DNA from: Neoceratodus forsteri
Taxonomy: Eukaryota; Chordata; Ceratodontiformes; Ceratodontidae
Assembly: GCA_016271365.2 (NCBI GenBank)
Contig: CM028131.1
Coordinates: 172,736,501-172,800,500, forward strand
Length of the DNA stretch: 64,000 nt
Direction of reading: 5' to 3'
In this document: one piece after another, positions 32,017 to 42,093 of the stretch
Position numbering within the stretch: the first letter of the stretch is position 1
Layout of the letters: each line of letters begins with the position of its first letter
Made by a program: the position numbers and the translations under genes
The notes under the pieces: generated by a model
What the model was told of the DNA's origin: nothing
The model's input: only the letters and a program-made list of their open reading frames with translations
The model's database searches: none

Positions 32017-33630
32017 ATCTGTTGTAAAGAAATTAACTTTTCTTCTTTCTTGTTTCTTTTTTTCTGTACATCGTAAAATACATTTTCTTTTCCTATTTAA
32101 AGTTTTTAAACTTTTTTTCTGGAAACATTTTCATTAAAAAGTTTCATTTTTTCTAATTTTATTTTCTGCAGTTGTGCACTGCAGAGAAAAAACAATACTA
32201 CTGTCTGTGCTGTGCACTTGTATGTACACTGACAGCTTCTAGTCTGAGCAATCCTCCAGTCTCTCTTTTTCTGTGCCTACGTTTCTAACTTTTCATTATT
32301 CTTCTTTAAATTCTCTATGTTTTGCTCTTTTCTGCATGCTACAAAGTGTGTCCCACACACATCACCTGTCTGATTCAGTCTGTTGTAATGTTCTTTATCT
32401 ATTCTTTACTTCTCTTCTTAACTTGCTTTCTTAACTACTTATTTTTCTCAAGCTCATTAGTTTTATTCTGCAAATCTGCAGACTGTAAATGTAACAGTAC
32501 CATGTCACTGAAAATTATAAAAGTAAATAAAAGGTGTAAAACAATTAAGCTATTTCTAGAATTAGCATGCAACAATTATATTCAAAGGGATGCCTATAAA
32601 TAAATCTCCTAATAACCACTAACAATTTTAGTTTACAAACAAAACTATTCAAAGACATATACAATCTACCAAGACATTCAAATAAAATCTTGTAAGTTTT
32701 GTGAAATAAAGTTTCCTTTTTGCCTCTTCAGTTTTAATTAAAAAGCTTTTTTCTCCTTCTATCCTGTCTGTTCCCAACTGTTCACTTCATCCCTCTCTCT
32801 GCATTGATCTGCTGAGTGCTGCTACAGGTGAATGGTAGCAACCACAAAATTAAACTCCATCTCCACCACTTGCAGAACTGGAATGGCACACGGGTCAGAG
32901 CCACTCGTCCAGTTTGTGCATGCGCAAACCTGAGCATCTATGCAATGTGCATTTCCCTCTGGTACAATCTGACTTCTAATCAGTCTGTCACATGACAGGC
33001 ATGCAAGCTGGAAGGCTGGGAAAGGTATAAAAAATTAACTGAGCCGATCCAGCACGGTTCAGCTCGGGTTTCATGGAAACCGAGTCTCATGCATTTGGTG
33101 CGTCTCGTTTTCATCAGAGAGGTTCTGTGCACCACTACCTCAAACCCACCTAATGTCCCTCTCTGTTGTGTTTGCACTTGATGTTTGGCCTGCTGTTTGC
33201 AAACTGATCAGCTTTTAGCTGCTTCCTTCATAGTTCTGGGAGTTTTTTTTTTAACAGACACACCTGCAAATTTATAGGCAGCTGCTAGAGTCTAGAGAAA
33301 TTGTCCCACCAAAAACACATTTATTATTTGCTCTGCAGAAACATCTTCTCTCCAGCCATCTTTCTGGAACATTGCACAAGTGAACATCCATGTAAAAGTC
33401 CTCTGTTGCTTTCCTGAGCTCTCTGAATTTCAGCCATTATGCCTTGGGAGTTAATTAGAAGCATTTTAAGAATACATTTTTCACTCTGAAGGGTAGGTGC
33501 CATCTATGTGGGTCAAGAGATGCTTCTTTATGGCCTGTCTGATTAAGACATCTTGCTTGGGACATAATGCCTACCTGCTAGTAAAGAAATAAAATTCAAA
33601 ACTAAACTACACTGCTTTTTTTTTCTTCCA
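32015..33630. other. No gene recognised; isolated TATA-like site and small palindrome
   Basis: No coding sequence is recognised. At 33025-33032 TATAAAAA is followed by the short palindrome 'ctcgggtttcatggaaaccg' (extending to about 33084) and several CpGs (33045-33105). This could be a relic promoter, possibly from a transposon, but nothing downstream supports a transcript. The rest is AT-rich. Confidence 0.35.
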
Positions 33631-33867
33631 AGTGCCATGTTTACCTGTCATGACCCGCACTACCCAGAGTTCTGTTCACTCGGTGATGTGAGGAGGCGAT
33701 AGACCCAGAAGTCACTGATAGAAGCAGATAGCAGGGCAAAGTGTTTTTAATGCATCAGTTCACCAAGTATAATGTCATGATCTTGCTCACATTGACAAGA
33801 CCGCAATGGAGTAACCACGATGGAACTTCTCATATTGCTACCATGCCAACCCAGCTGTAAAGTAATA

Positions 33868-33889
33868 CATATATATATATATATATATA
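33868..33889 (+). repeat. (TA)n microsatellite
   Basis: Eleven TA repeats lie immediately left of the palindrome arm. Confidence 0.95.
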
Positions 33890-33899
33890 AATTTTTCAA

Positions 33900-34266
33900 G
33901 GCAAAAACTGCATTTAATGCATCATTTAGGTTAAAGCAAAAAGTCAGGAAATGAAACATTAGGGTTGAGCCACTAACCTCCCACAGACCCCGCTTTTATC
34001 CTCCACAGACTGACAGACACTGGGGTGTGCTATATTAGTGTGAGGGCCTAAATCTCACCCCATTCCATATGTAAGCAGGTTGCCACCATGCCACAGTGAG
34101 GAGAATGGGGTGAGATTAGGCCTCTAGCTCAATGGCACACCCCGGCATCTGTGAGTCTGTGGAGGATGTCTGCATGTGTGGGAGGTTAGGGTCTCCACCC
34201 TAATGTTTCATTTCCTGACTTTTTTTGCTTTAATCCTAAATGATGTATTGAATGTAGTTTTTTGCC
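33900..34266. mobile_element. Foldback palindrome, arms of ~165 bp
   Basis: The left arm (33900-34065) starts 'ggcaaaaactgcatttaatg' and ends 'tctcaccccattc'. The right arm (34103-34266) starts 'gaatggggtgagattaggcc' and ends 'aatgtagttttttgcc'. The arms are reverse complements with small gaps, separated by about 37 bases. Shared inner landmarks are 'gtcaggaaatgaaacattag' and 'ctccacagact'. Transcripts would fold into a long hairpin. No coding sequence is present. Confidence 0.85.
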
Positions 34267-34279
34267 ATGAATTTCCTTA

Positions 34280-35300
34280 CTTTTGGAAAAAGTGTAATAT
34301 AACTAGTGTAAGACATGCATTGGTGGGTGAGTGCCAAGTTGCCAATTTTTGCACAACAATATGCATCTGTGGGAGCATGGGCTCACACTTACGCAAAGCT
34401 ACAGAGCCATACAGCAGTCCTATAGGGCACCAAACCCTTGTAACAGTAATTTGTGCATATCTTGCGAACTGTAAGAGGTAGAAAAAAAATTCAAGCGATA
34501 TTGTAATCATGACACTGAGTACTTCACATTATGTAAAACAACTGAACATGTACAGTATCTCACATCATTTCTGAGATATGGACACCGAAAAGCACTGGAC
34601 AGGCACTCTTTGAGCCCTTGTGACAGTAATTTCACAATGTCTCATGAATCGTGCAAAGTACGAAAAAAATTCCACTGCAGGCTTACTCTAAGATTTCAAA
34701 TATTTTTCCAGCAGCATAGATTACCAAAAGTTGATCTAAGCTGCCAGTATTAAATAGTCTGTATCTCGCTTTGTTTCCACGATAACAGAACTGAAAGTCA
34801 TGACACAGACCGCCATGTAATCCTATGGGAAAAACATCAACTTTGTCATTGAACAGCTCTGCAACCAATTGATTCCCCAACACCTAAACAGCATAATTCA
34901 CATCTCTAGGACATCCCCTCAGCACCCTGCAAATTTTCAAGTATAAAGACCAAACTGTTATGGGAGGTATGGTCATCCCAGTTTGGGCCATCTGGTCTTT
35001 CTTAGGGACATCTGGTCTTCCCCATGCACATTGCAGAAAATACATATAAATTTTCCAATAGGACTTCAAATTGTAATAATTTTTAAATGGAATAATATTT
35101 TTTCACCAAGCAAATGCTGGCATGCTCCTTGGCCCAAGCTCTGTCAACATCCCAAGTTTTGGACTAACAGACCACATGGTGTCCGTGCAGCACCATGGAC
35201 AAAAAAATGCACAAAAGTGGCGAAAAGTGCATTTTTTGGCACTTCGTGTGCAAAAACCACGTCCGACCAAAACACAACTTGGTAAATCAAGAGACCTAAT
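34280..35300. other. No gene; degenerate repeat words
   Basis: The stretch around 34430-34490 ('aacccttgtaacagtaattt') recurs in altered form at about 34612-34670 ('agcccttgtgacagtaattt'), each followed by a GAAAAAAATTC word. This suggests an old duplication of about 180 bp. No gene is recognised. Confidence 0.5.
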
Positions 35301-35301
35301 G

Positions 35302-36226
35302 AACAAAAAACACAGCACTAACACTTCTTAAATAAATTTTCTGTATTAGACTCACATGAATGATGAAAAAGAGTAAAATACAGTGGCGCCATACAAGGTG
35401 GTAACAGCTCCCAGAACACAAACAGCCCAACCGGTTTCACGCCAAAAGCGCCTCCTCAGGGACTAATTTGGTAATCACAACAACCATTTACATTCTGTGG
35501 GATTGAGAGAGTCAGCATAGGTCCACATGGTGGGGATCTAGAGAATAGAATTCTGTGTAGAGAATCTTTTTGGATCTACACACTGGGTGCTTTGAAATAC
35601 CCAGGATTAAATGACACTTTTGACATTGCACCTTTTTTAAGGTCCAAATATTCTAAATAATGAAACATTTTTGGATATAAATGTGGTAATATGTGTTATT
35701 TACAATGTGTTCCTTTTTTTCAGGTTGAATTTACTTCAGCAACCCTGGTATATACTGTACCTGCATTTTTAATTTTTGATCTGATTTCAATTATATTTTG
35801 CCTGTTAAGAGAAATATTTACTAATACAGTATTATATTTTTGACCTATAGCAACATGTCCATCTATCATTATAAAATTTAGATTATGGGCATTAATTTTG
35901 CATTTTAGGTCATTACATGCATACTAGAATTAATTTTGTTTATTTGGTATAGGTGGTGTATTTTTTAATTTCATCACTGTTGTATTAATGGTATAAGTAT
36001 TGTATTGTCACTTCAAGTGGTATTTTCTATTTAAATGGTTGTTGTGATTACCAAATTAGTCCCTGAGGAGACGCTTTTGGTGTGAAACTGGTCAGGCTGT
36101 TTGTGTTCCAGGAGCTGTTGTCACCTTGTATGGCGCCACTGTATTTTACTCTTTTTCATCATTCATGTGAGTCTAATACAGAAAAATTTATTTAAGAAGT
36201 GTTAGTGCTGTGTTTTTTGTTTGTTT
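35302..36226. mobile_element. Non-autonomous DNA element with ~188-bp terminal inverted repeats
   Basis: The left arm (35302-35490) starts 'acaaaaaacacagcactaac' and runs to 'caaccattta'. The right arm (36037-36226) is its reverse complement, starting 'aaatggttgttgtgattacc' and ending 'gtgctgtgttttttgt'. I count roughly ten differences by eye over the arms. The central ~545 bases are AT-rich and non-coding. It has no transposase, so it would depend on one supplied elsewhere. It is nested inside the larger inverted repeat at 33631-36772. Confidence 0.9.
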
Positions 36227-36427
36227 GGTTATTAATTTACACTGGCATAACATTAGCTGGAGCTGCTTTCCTTTGCTTTATTAAATCAAAAGACCTACCA
36301 TACAAGACCGTGCGTTCCAAATTTTGTGCAAATCCGTTGAACAGTTGCAAAGTTATTAATGCACAAAATTTGAGGTTTAACATTAAAGTGCCTACTCAAA
36401 TCTAAATATAGGGGTGTGATAGCGCCC

Positions 36428-36449
36428 TATATATATATATATATATATA
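36428..36449 (+). repeat. (TA)n microsatellite
   Basis: About eleven TA repeats lie between the long-TIR element and the right outer inverted repeat. Confidence 0.93.
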
Positions 36450-37030
36450 AATATATGCACTGTATATACTGCAAAACATTGTTCTGTGCCACATGATCCA
36501 TGCTAAAACAGGGTTTCCAAACCTAAACTCCCCACATGTGAAGGCTAAATTTACAGATGCTCTGCTTGCTGGCTCACCTCTCTGTTGCTGTAGTAGCTCA
36601 TCGATTGCACTCCGACTGCAGCTTTCCAAGAAAATCAGGGTCACTTTCCCTAGAAAAATAATGTGCCCTGCTGCCTGTTTTTGTTAGTGGTTTCTGGGTC
36701 TATTACCTCCTCATGTCATTGGGAGAACAGAACTCTTGGTAGTGTGGGACATCATGGACTCTCATGGCACCCGGAGAAAAAAACAATACAGTGTATTTTA
36801 CTGGCAGGCAAATATTATGTCCCAAGCAAGATGCTTTAATCAGAGGAGCCATAAAGAAGCGACTCTGGACCCACAGAGATGGCACCTTCCCTTTAACATA
36901 GTCTGTGCAATCTACATGGTTAATTCCAGTGGATGTTGCCCATGAGTAATAGGTTCATAGGTTCATAGAAGTGTACGAGCAATGAAGGCATATGTAAGGA
37001 TGCCCATTGTATGCTCGCCACCCATATGTC

Positions 37031-38423
37031 CTATGGGTGGAAATCAAATTTTTTGTTTCTCATATGTTTATCCAATCTTTGCTTAAAGGTATTGAAATTA
37101 TCACTATTAACGACACTTGCAGGTAAGTTATTCCACAAACCCACAACTCTCTGTGTGAAAAATAGACTCCTTCTAGTGGATATACATTTTTCTCCAATGA
37201 GTTTATAACCATGACTCCTAGTTGATTTGATGTTGGAGGCAGTAGTAAGTCCAGTTGTGGTTCTTAAATAATCATTTTTTAAGGTTTGATATACCAATAT
37301 TAAGCCACCCCTTATTTGTCTGTATTTTACAGAAAATAGGTTAAGTTTTTTAATCTATCTTCGTAACTATTACTATGTGAAGATGATACTTTTTTAGTGA
37401 ATTTACGCTGAACACCCTCAGCGAGTTTTAAACCCCTTATAGAAGTTAGTGCACAAAATTGAGAGCAGTATTCCAAGTGGGGACGTACCAGACTGGTGTA
37501 GAGTGGCATAATAACCTTGGAGTCTTTACTTTTGATATTTCTTAAAATAGAGCCAATTATTTTATTACATTTTTTAACTTTAATTATATTATTTTTTCAA
37601 AAGTTAAATTATCTGAGATTATGACACCCAAATCCTTTTCTTCCAAAATACTTTTTAGATAAACATTGTTTAAGGAATAATTGAAGGGGATGTTATTTTT
37701 GCCCAAATGTAAGACTTTACATTTGTCAACATTAAAAAACATACCATAAGCCTTTGCCCAGTTTGATAGGTTGTTTAAATGATTTTGTATGGAGCATTTA
37801 TCATGAAAGGTGCTTACCAAACTACCCATTTTACAGTCATCAGCATATTTTGCGACCCATATCTTATCAGTAGTAGGCAGTGTAGAGACCATAATACTAA
37901 ACAGTATCGGACCCAGGACGGAGCCCTGGGGAACACCACTAGTCACCACACCCATCACAGACAGGTGACCCTTGACTGATACCTGTTGAGTTCTGTTTTC
38001 CAACCATGACTGTATCCAGTTTATAATATTAGGTTGCAACTTAATTTTGACCAGTTCTTGTAGTAAGACTTTATATGATACTTTATCAAAAGCTTTGGAA
38101 AAATCCAAAAATATTACATCTACCAGAATACCCAAGTCCAAGGCAGCGCTTACTGGTTCAAAAAAATGTACTAGGTTGGTCAAAACTGATCTTTCAGTCT
38201 CAAAACCATGTTGAAAGATATCTACTATTTTATTTCTTTCTAAATGATCTATAATATGGGCTTTAAGCAATCTTTCCATAATTTTGCCTATGATGGAAGT
38301 CAGGCTTATGGGCAGATAATTGTTAGGGTCATGTCTGGATCCACCCTTATATATGGGTGTAACTATAGCCTCTCTCCAAGCCTGAACAACTTTACCTTCT
38401 CTGATTGATGAATTAAATAACAC
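37031..38423 (-). pseudogene. LINE RT and C-terminal domain
   Basis: From 38423 to 37584 one open frame encodes RT blocks AWREAIVTPIYKGGSRHDPN, YLPISLTSIIGKIMERLL, VIFLDFSKAFDKVSY (catalytic Asp), TSGVPQGSVLGPILFS, and VAKYADDCKMGSL with an intact YADD, then FFNVDKCKVLHLG and EEKDLGVIISD. After a frame break, 37509-37327 gives LYTSLVRPHLEYCSQFCAL, and 37297-37031 gives FFTQRVVGLWNNLPASVV. The linker at 38424-39044 is degraded. The product would reverse-transcribe the element's RNA at the nicked target. Confidence 0.9.
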
Positions 38424-39044
38424 GGCTAGAGGACCAGAAATTGAACTGACTAATTTTTGTAAAAATCTGGGTGGAATACCATCAGGACCAGAAAGCTGTT
38501 TGATTTTAAAGATTTAATTTGTTTTGCAACCTCCATTTTGTAAAAACAGGAAAACTAGAATTATTTACTAGAAGAGGCGTATTTGCAGCTTCCTTAGTTT
38601 CGAAAACTTTTAGAAATGTCTCATTTAGAATTGTAGTAGTAGTTGTTTAATCTAAAATAGGTGTATCATTGATGTTAAAGGGTCCAATTGTATGATTTCC
38701 TTCTTTCATGGAACCAATATAATTATAAAATTGTTTTTTGTTGTCTTTAACTTTAGTAACTAAGTTGAATTCAATTTTAGATTTAGATGATTTAATCATG
38801 TGTTTTAATTTTTGGCTTGCAATTTTCTATTTTTCCAGGAGACTGTTGGAATTAACTTTTTATATTTTCTATATAGTTTTTTTTTTTTGTAATTGTTTCT
38901 TAATTTTGAGGACCACCAAAGAGGGACATGTTTATTGTTGCAGTACTTCATTCTATAAGGAACCCAATTTGAGAGACAAATATTGATTTTGTTATTAATT
39001 AAATCCCAAATTTGTAATAAATTTAGGTTATTTAGTTCCGTCTC

Positions 39045-39923
39045 CTAATTCCATTTAAATAAAAAATCATTTATTTTTTTATAGTTTGCTTTATTAAAGT
39101 TTTTGATTTTAGTAATGCCATTTGTGCTTTGAAAGTCTGCTATGTATTCATAATTGACCATGCAATGATCACTATCACCTAGAGGAGGAAGTATTATGAT
39201 ATTATCAATTTTCTCATTAACATTGGTGAGTACAATGCCAAGGATATTGTTACCATTGGTGGGTTTATTAACTATTTGTTCTAGGTTAGATTCAAGAAAA
39301 GTATCCATAAACATCTTTTCAGTATTTGAAGCTGATGTATAATTGTCCCAGTTGACAGTTGGAAGATTGAAATCACCCATCAGTATATAGGGAGTATCAA
39401 TGTGTACCTCAGATATTTCTTCTATTAAACTTTGATTTTCATCAGTAGTTAAACTAGGAGATCTGTATATTAGCCCAATTACTAGTGGACTATGGGGGAG
39501 AAAAATTTTGACCCATAAGCTCTCATTATTACTTGTTTTAGTTTTAATTGTGTTTGCTTTCAAGTGTTCATCGATGTATAATACAACACCTCCTCCCTTT
39601 TTATTTTCATTTAGGTTTTTGTAAAACTTATTATATCCCTTTATGTCAGTGTTCCAGTCTTCATCCTTATACCAAGTTTCAGTAACTCCACAAATTGATA
39701 TTTTTGTGCTTGAAGGATGTAAGTAAGTTCTACTTTTTGTGCGTAGACTTCTGGCATTAGTTAATACAATATTTATATTTGGTTTAGAAATGACACCAGT
39801 AGTGTTCATTTGGGGGAATTTACGGTTGATTATGGATGCAGGGTTTGAAGAATAGTTGAAAAATTGACGTTCAAGAGTTGTATCTAGAACATACAACTCC
39901 CCCCTTGCTGGAAGTTTAAACAA
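39045..39923 (-). CDS. LINE ORF2 N-terminal APE endonuclease
   Basis: This is a single open frame of 292 codons on the minus strand. Blocks in order are IVLTNARSL (residue ~52, the substrate-binding Asn), CGVTETWYKD (catalytic Glu, ~80), KKGGGVVLYI, GLIYRSPSL, ILMGDFNLPTVNWDNY (GDFN, ~180) and LGDSDHCMVNYE (SDH, ~255). All catalytic residues of the APE fold are present. The frame ends at 39045 just before the linker to the RT, where the element is damaged. Its start overlaps the ORF1 C-terminus, which lies in another frame. Confidence 0.88.
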   Translation of the reverse strand: MFKLPARGELYVLDTTLERQFFNYSSNPASIINRKFPQMNTTGVISKPNINIVLTNARSLRTKSRTYLHPSSTKISICGVTETWYKDEDWNTDIKGYNKFYKNLNENKKGGGVVLYIDEHLKANTIKTKTSNNESLWVKIFLPHSPLVIGLIYRSPSLTTDENQSLIEEISEVHIDTPYILMGDFNLPTVNWDNYTSASNTEKMFMDTFLESNLEQIVNKPTNGNNILGIVLTNVNEKIDNIIILPPLGDSDHCMVNYEYIADFQSTNGITKIKNFNKANYKKINDFLFKWN

Positions 39924-41241
39924 CTATTGATAGAATGCACTATGCTTTCTCCCAATAGCTTACTACCCCTCCTGCTGAGATGGAGTCCGTCCCAACAATA
40001 GAGGTTTGATTTACCATAAAAGTCCTCCCAGTGAGTTATACATTGTATATCTTGTTTAAGACACCAACATCTCAACCAATTATTTCTCTCATTTTACATT
40101 GTTGGGAAAGATTTGCTCTTGGAATAGGCAAGATTTCAGATAGGACTACCTCACATCCTAAATCCAATAATTTGTTTGTTAATGCAACATAATCTTCTTT
40201 TAGTTTTTGAGAAGAATCCTTTAGAACATTGTTGGCTCCTATGTGAACTATTACCAAAGGTTTAAAACCTGAGTTTTGTAAGATGTTGCTGGACATCTCT
40301 GTGATGTCAGTAATGCCAGCAGCTCTGAAGCTTGAAAGAGTTCTATTTGTGTTGTCAGGGTTGCAAATGATTCTATCAATATGTTTGATGATAGAGTCTC
40401 CTAGCACTATAACCTGTCTTTTTTTGCAAACATCATCTTGATTTAGGTCCAAGTTGTCACAATTTTCTAGTGAAATCAAGGGATTTACATCAACTTGGTC
40501 ATGTTTTTTGTCCTGTCTGGTGTCAGTAACATTTTGTAGATTTCTGGGAAAAAGAGGTGAAGAATTAAACTCTGCATTTGAAAGATTCATATTTGTTATA
40601 GTAAATATTGGGTTTTCTATATTTTCAAAATTTTCAGAAATGGGGACATTTATTGTTTCTGGATCATGGCCTGTATCCGAGATATATGTTAAGGGATCAA
40701 AGGAATTGAAAGTAGAAACCGTAAACTGGTCTGCTCTTCTGCCCTTTTTTGGATTTTTTTGAATTTGTAAAGTGTACCAATCTTCATCTGCATTATCAGA
40801 TGGATCTTCTTCCCTTGTTCTCTTAACACTAACTTTTTTCTTTTTTTTTTGTGCAGGGGGTATTTCAATAGGTTCTTGACAAGTGGTGATAATTTTGTTT
40901 GCCTTCTGGCATTTTGATAATGGTCTAAGTTTTTTCCCTGACGTTTGGGCTTTTGCCTACCACATGTACTTTGGTGGGTTGGGAAATATCACTAATTTGA
41001 TTTTTAAATCTACTAGACATTTCCTGTTGGCTGGTCTCTAAAAGCTTAACCTATTGTTAAACAATTCCAATTCGACAGTTAAATCATGGTAAACTTTACA
41101 TTTAACACAGGTAAAGGGCAAGGTGAAGTTGTTTATCTCAGATATGAAGTACATATTACAGGATTGACATCTGCAACCAAAGCACTCTTTGTTTATTTGG
41201 ATAATATCTTCCATATTTTTATGTAGTAAGTTTAACTCCAC
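39884..41241 (-). pseudogene. LINE ORF1: Cys-rich N-terminus and SGNH esterase
   Basis: ATG 41241 starts a frame with CFGCRCQSCNMYF...FTCVKCK, a Cys-rich zinc-binding pattern known in ORF1 of CR1-group LINEs. A frameshift near 41040 and another near 40930 interrupt it. A Lys-rich stretch (QKKKKKVSVKRTREED, about 40840) and an Asp/Glu-rich part follow. The esterase has QVIVLGDSIIKHID (catalytic Ser, about 40390), IVHIGANNVLKD and, after a further frame break near 40072, WDGLHLSRRGSKLL (Asp-His). The middle block reads GANN instead of the GTND of copy A. It ends at 39884, overlapping the endonuclease start by about 40 bases. Confidence 0.85.
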
Positions 41242-41488
41242 TATGGTATATTACAGTTTATGAAGGTATTTGACTTCTCAAGCTGTCTGTTGAACAAAAT
41301 ACAGTAAAACTTAAAACAAGCTACAATACAGTATAGAAATATTATTGATTGTCTGGAAAACACAAAGTCACCTTCCACCTTTTTCCACCTACAGATGCCG
41401 ACAGACGCTGCTGGCCTCTGCCCGCGTCGCCTCCGCTCCGTGCTCGACTCCGCTCACTGGAGCCGACAGTTATGTAACGCTATCGCGC

Positions 41489-41576
41489 TGATGTCACCAG
41501 TTGCTATGGTGATCAAAGGAGACAACAAAGCAAAACAGTGGGGCCGGCCAATGTATATATCTCACCTTTATAAAGG
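41489..41576 (+). promoter_or_regulatory. Promoter-like block of module 1
   Basis: TGATGTCA at 41489-41496 differs by one base from the cAMP-response element. It is followed by the X-box-like word GTTGCTATGG and by CCTTTATAAAGG at 41565-41576, a 12-bp palindrome containing a TATA box on both strands. The first ATG downstream is at 41635. Confidence 0.5.
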
Positions 41577-41634
41577 CGAGTTAGCCAACACCAAAAGCAG
41601 CAGCAAAGGGCTGCCTTTTGAGCACTGAGGAGCA

Positions 41635-41730
41635 ATGCCTGCCCAGTTTTCCAAGCCCTCTAAAAGGGGGTTTAAAAAATGCCTCTACACTGATTTCCCT
41701 GTCAAAATAGACCTTGAATTTAAACAGTAG
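41635..41730 (+). CDS. Short ORF of module 1 (31 codons)
   Basis: ATG 41635 opens MPAQFSKPSKRGFKKCLYTD and stops at TAG 41728-41730. The frame is the same as in module 2 up to ...DLE. Module 1 then has one extra base and meets a stop. Reading on past this stop gives a further coding-like stretch (SNAKRLGDELKSSLEP), so the stop may be a mutation in a longer ORF. I cannot assign a family; the basic N-terminus would suit an ORF1 or gag-like start, which is inference. Confidence 0.35.
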   Translation: MPAQFSKPSKRGFKKCLYTDFPVKIDLEFKQ

Positions 41731-41813
41731 GCAGTACCTGTTAGCAATGCAAAGAGACTAGGAGATGAGCTAAAAAGCTCTCTGGAGCCCACAGTTTTAT
41801 AGCCCTATCACGC

Positions 41814-41901
41814 TGACGTCACCAGTTGCTATGGTGATCAAAGGAGACAACAAAGTAAAACAGTGGGGCCGGGCAATGTATATAGCTCACCTTTATAAAG
41901 G
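41814..41901 (+). promoter_or_regulatory. Promoter-like block of module 2
   Basis: A perfect palindromic CRE, TGACGTCA, lies at 41814-41821. It is followed by GTTGCTATGG and by CCTTTATAAAGG at 41890-41901. CRE to TATA distance is 76 bases, as in module 1. Module 1 has lost the CpG of the CRE by a C-to-T change. Confidence 0.55.
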
Positions 41902-41959
41902 CGAGTTAGCCAACACCAAAAGCAGCTGCAAAGGGCTGCCTTTTGAGCACTGAGGAGAA

Positions 41960-42085
41960 ATGCCTGCCCAGTTTTCCAAGCCCTCTAAAAGGGGGTTTAA
42001 AAAATGTCTCTACACTGATTTCCCTGTCAAAACAGACCTTGAACTAAACAGTAGACAGTACCTGTTAGCAATGCAGAGAGACTAG
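41960..42085 (+). CDS. Short ORF of module 2 (41 codons)
   Basis: ATG 41960 repeats the first 28 codons of the module 1 ORF with one silent change (Cys TGC to TGT) and one replacement (Ile to Thr). A one-base difference after DLE then shifts the frame to LNSRQYLLAMQRD and a stop at 42085. Whether module 1 or module 2 has the ancestral frame cannot be told from two copies. Confidence 0.35.
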   Translation: MPAQFSKPSKRGFKKCLYTDFPVKTDLELNSRQYLLAMQRD

Positions 42086-42093
42086 GAGATGAG

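Larger units (their letters stand above)
33631..36772. mobile_element. Composite ~3.1-kb element bounded by ~110-bp inverted repeats
   Basis: The left arm (33631-33738) contains 'cactacccagagttctgttc', 'gaggaggcgatagacccaga' and 'agcagggca'. The right arm (36661-36772) contains their reverse complements 'gaacagaactcttggtagtg', 'tctgggtctattacctcctc' and 'tgccctgct' in the opposite order. The arms match along their whole length with scattered differences. Between them lie a (TA)n tract on each side (33868-33889 and 36428-36449), a long palindrome and a separate long-TIR element. No transposase is present. The flanks have no clear target duplication. Confidence 0.7.
36940..41390 (-). mobile_element. 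CR1/L2-type LINE, nearly full length
   Basis: On the minus strand this has ORF1 with a Cys-rich N-terminus and SGNH esterase, then an APE endonuclease, an RT and a C-terminal domain. The 3' end near 36945 has the tail word CTATGAAC repeated, an octamer repeat as in CR1. It differs clearly from the CR1 copies A-G, so it is another family of the same group. Frameshifts and stops occur in all parts. CpG-rich sequence at 41400-41457 may belong to its 5' UTR. Confidence 0.9.
41458..42093 (+). repeat. Two tandem 324-bp modules with promoter motifs and a short ORF
   Basis: Module 1 (41458-41781) and module 2 (41782-about 42093) start with CTGGAGCC.ACAGTT and match closely throughout. Each has, in plus-strand order, a CRE-like word, GTTGCTATGGTGATC (like an RFX X-box), the palindrome CCTTTATAAAGG, and an ATG about 60 bases later with the same N-terminal peptide. 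The order and spacing fit a plus-strand promoter. The modules abut the 5' end of the minus-strand LINE, so a role as its 5' UTR monomers, or as a bidirectional promoter, is also possible. The rest of a plus-strand element is not visible to the right. Confidence 0.8.
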
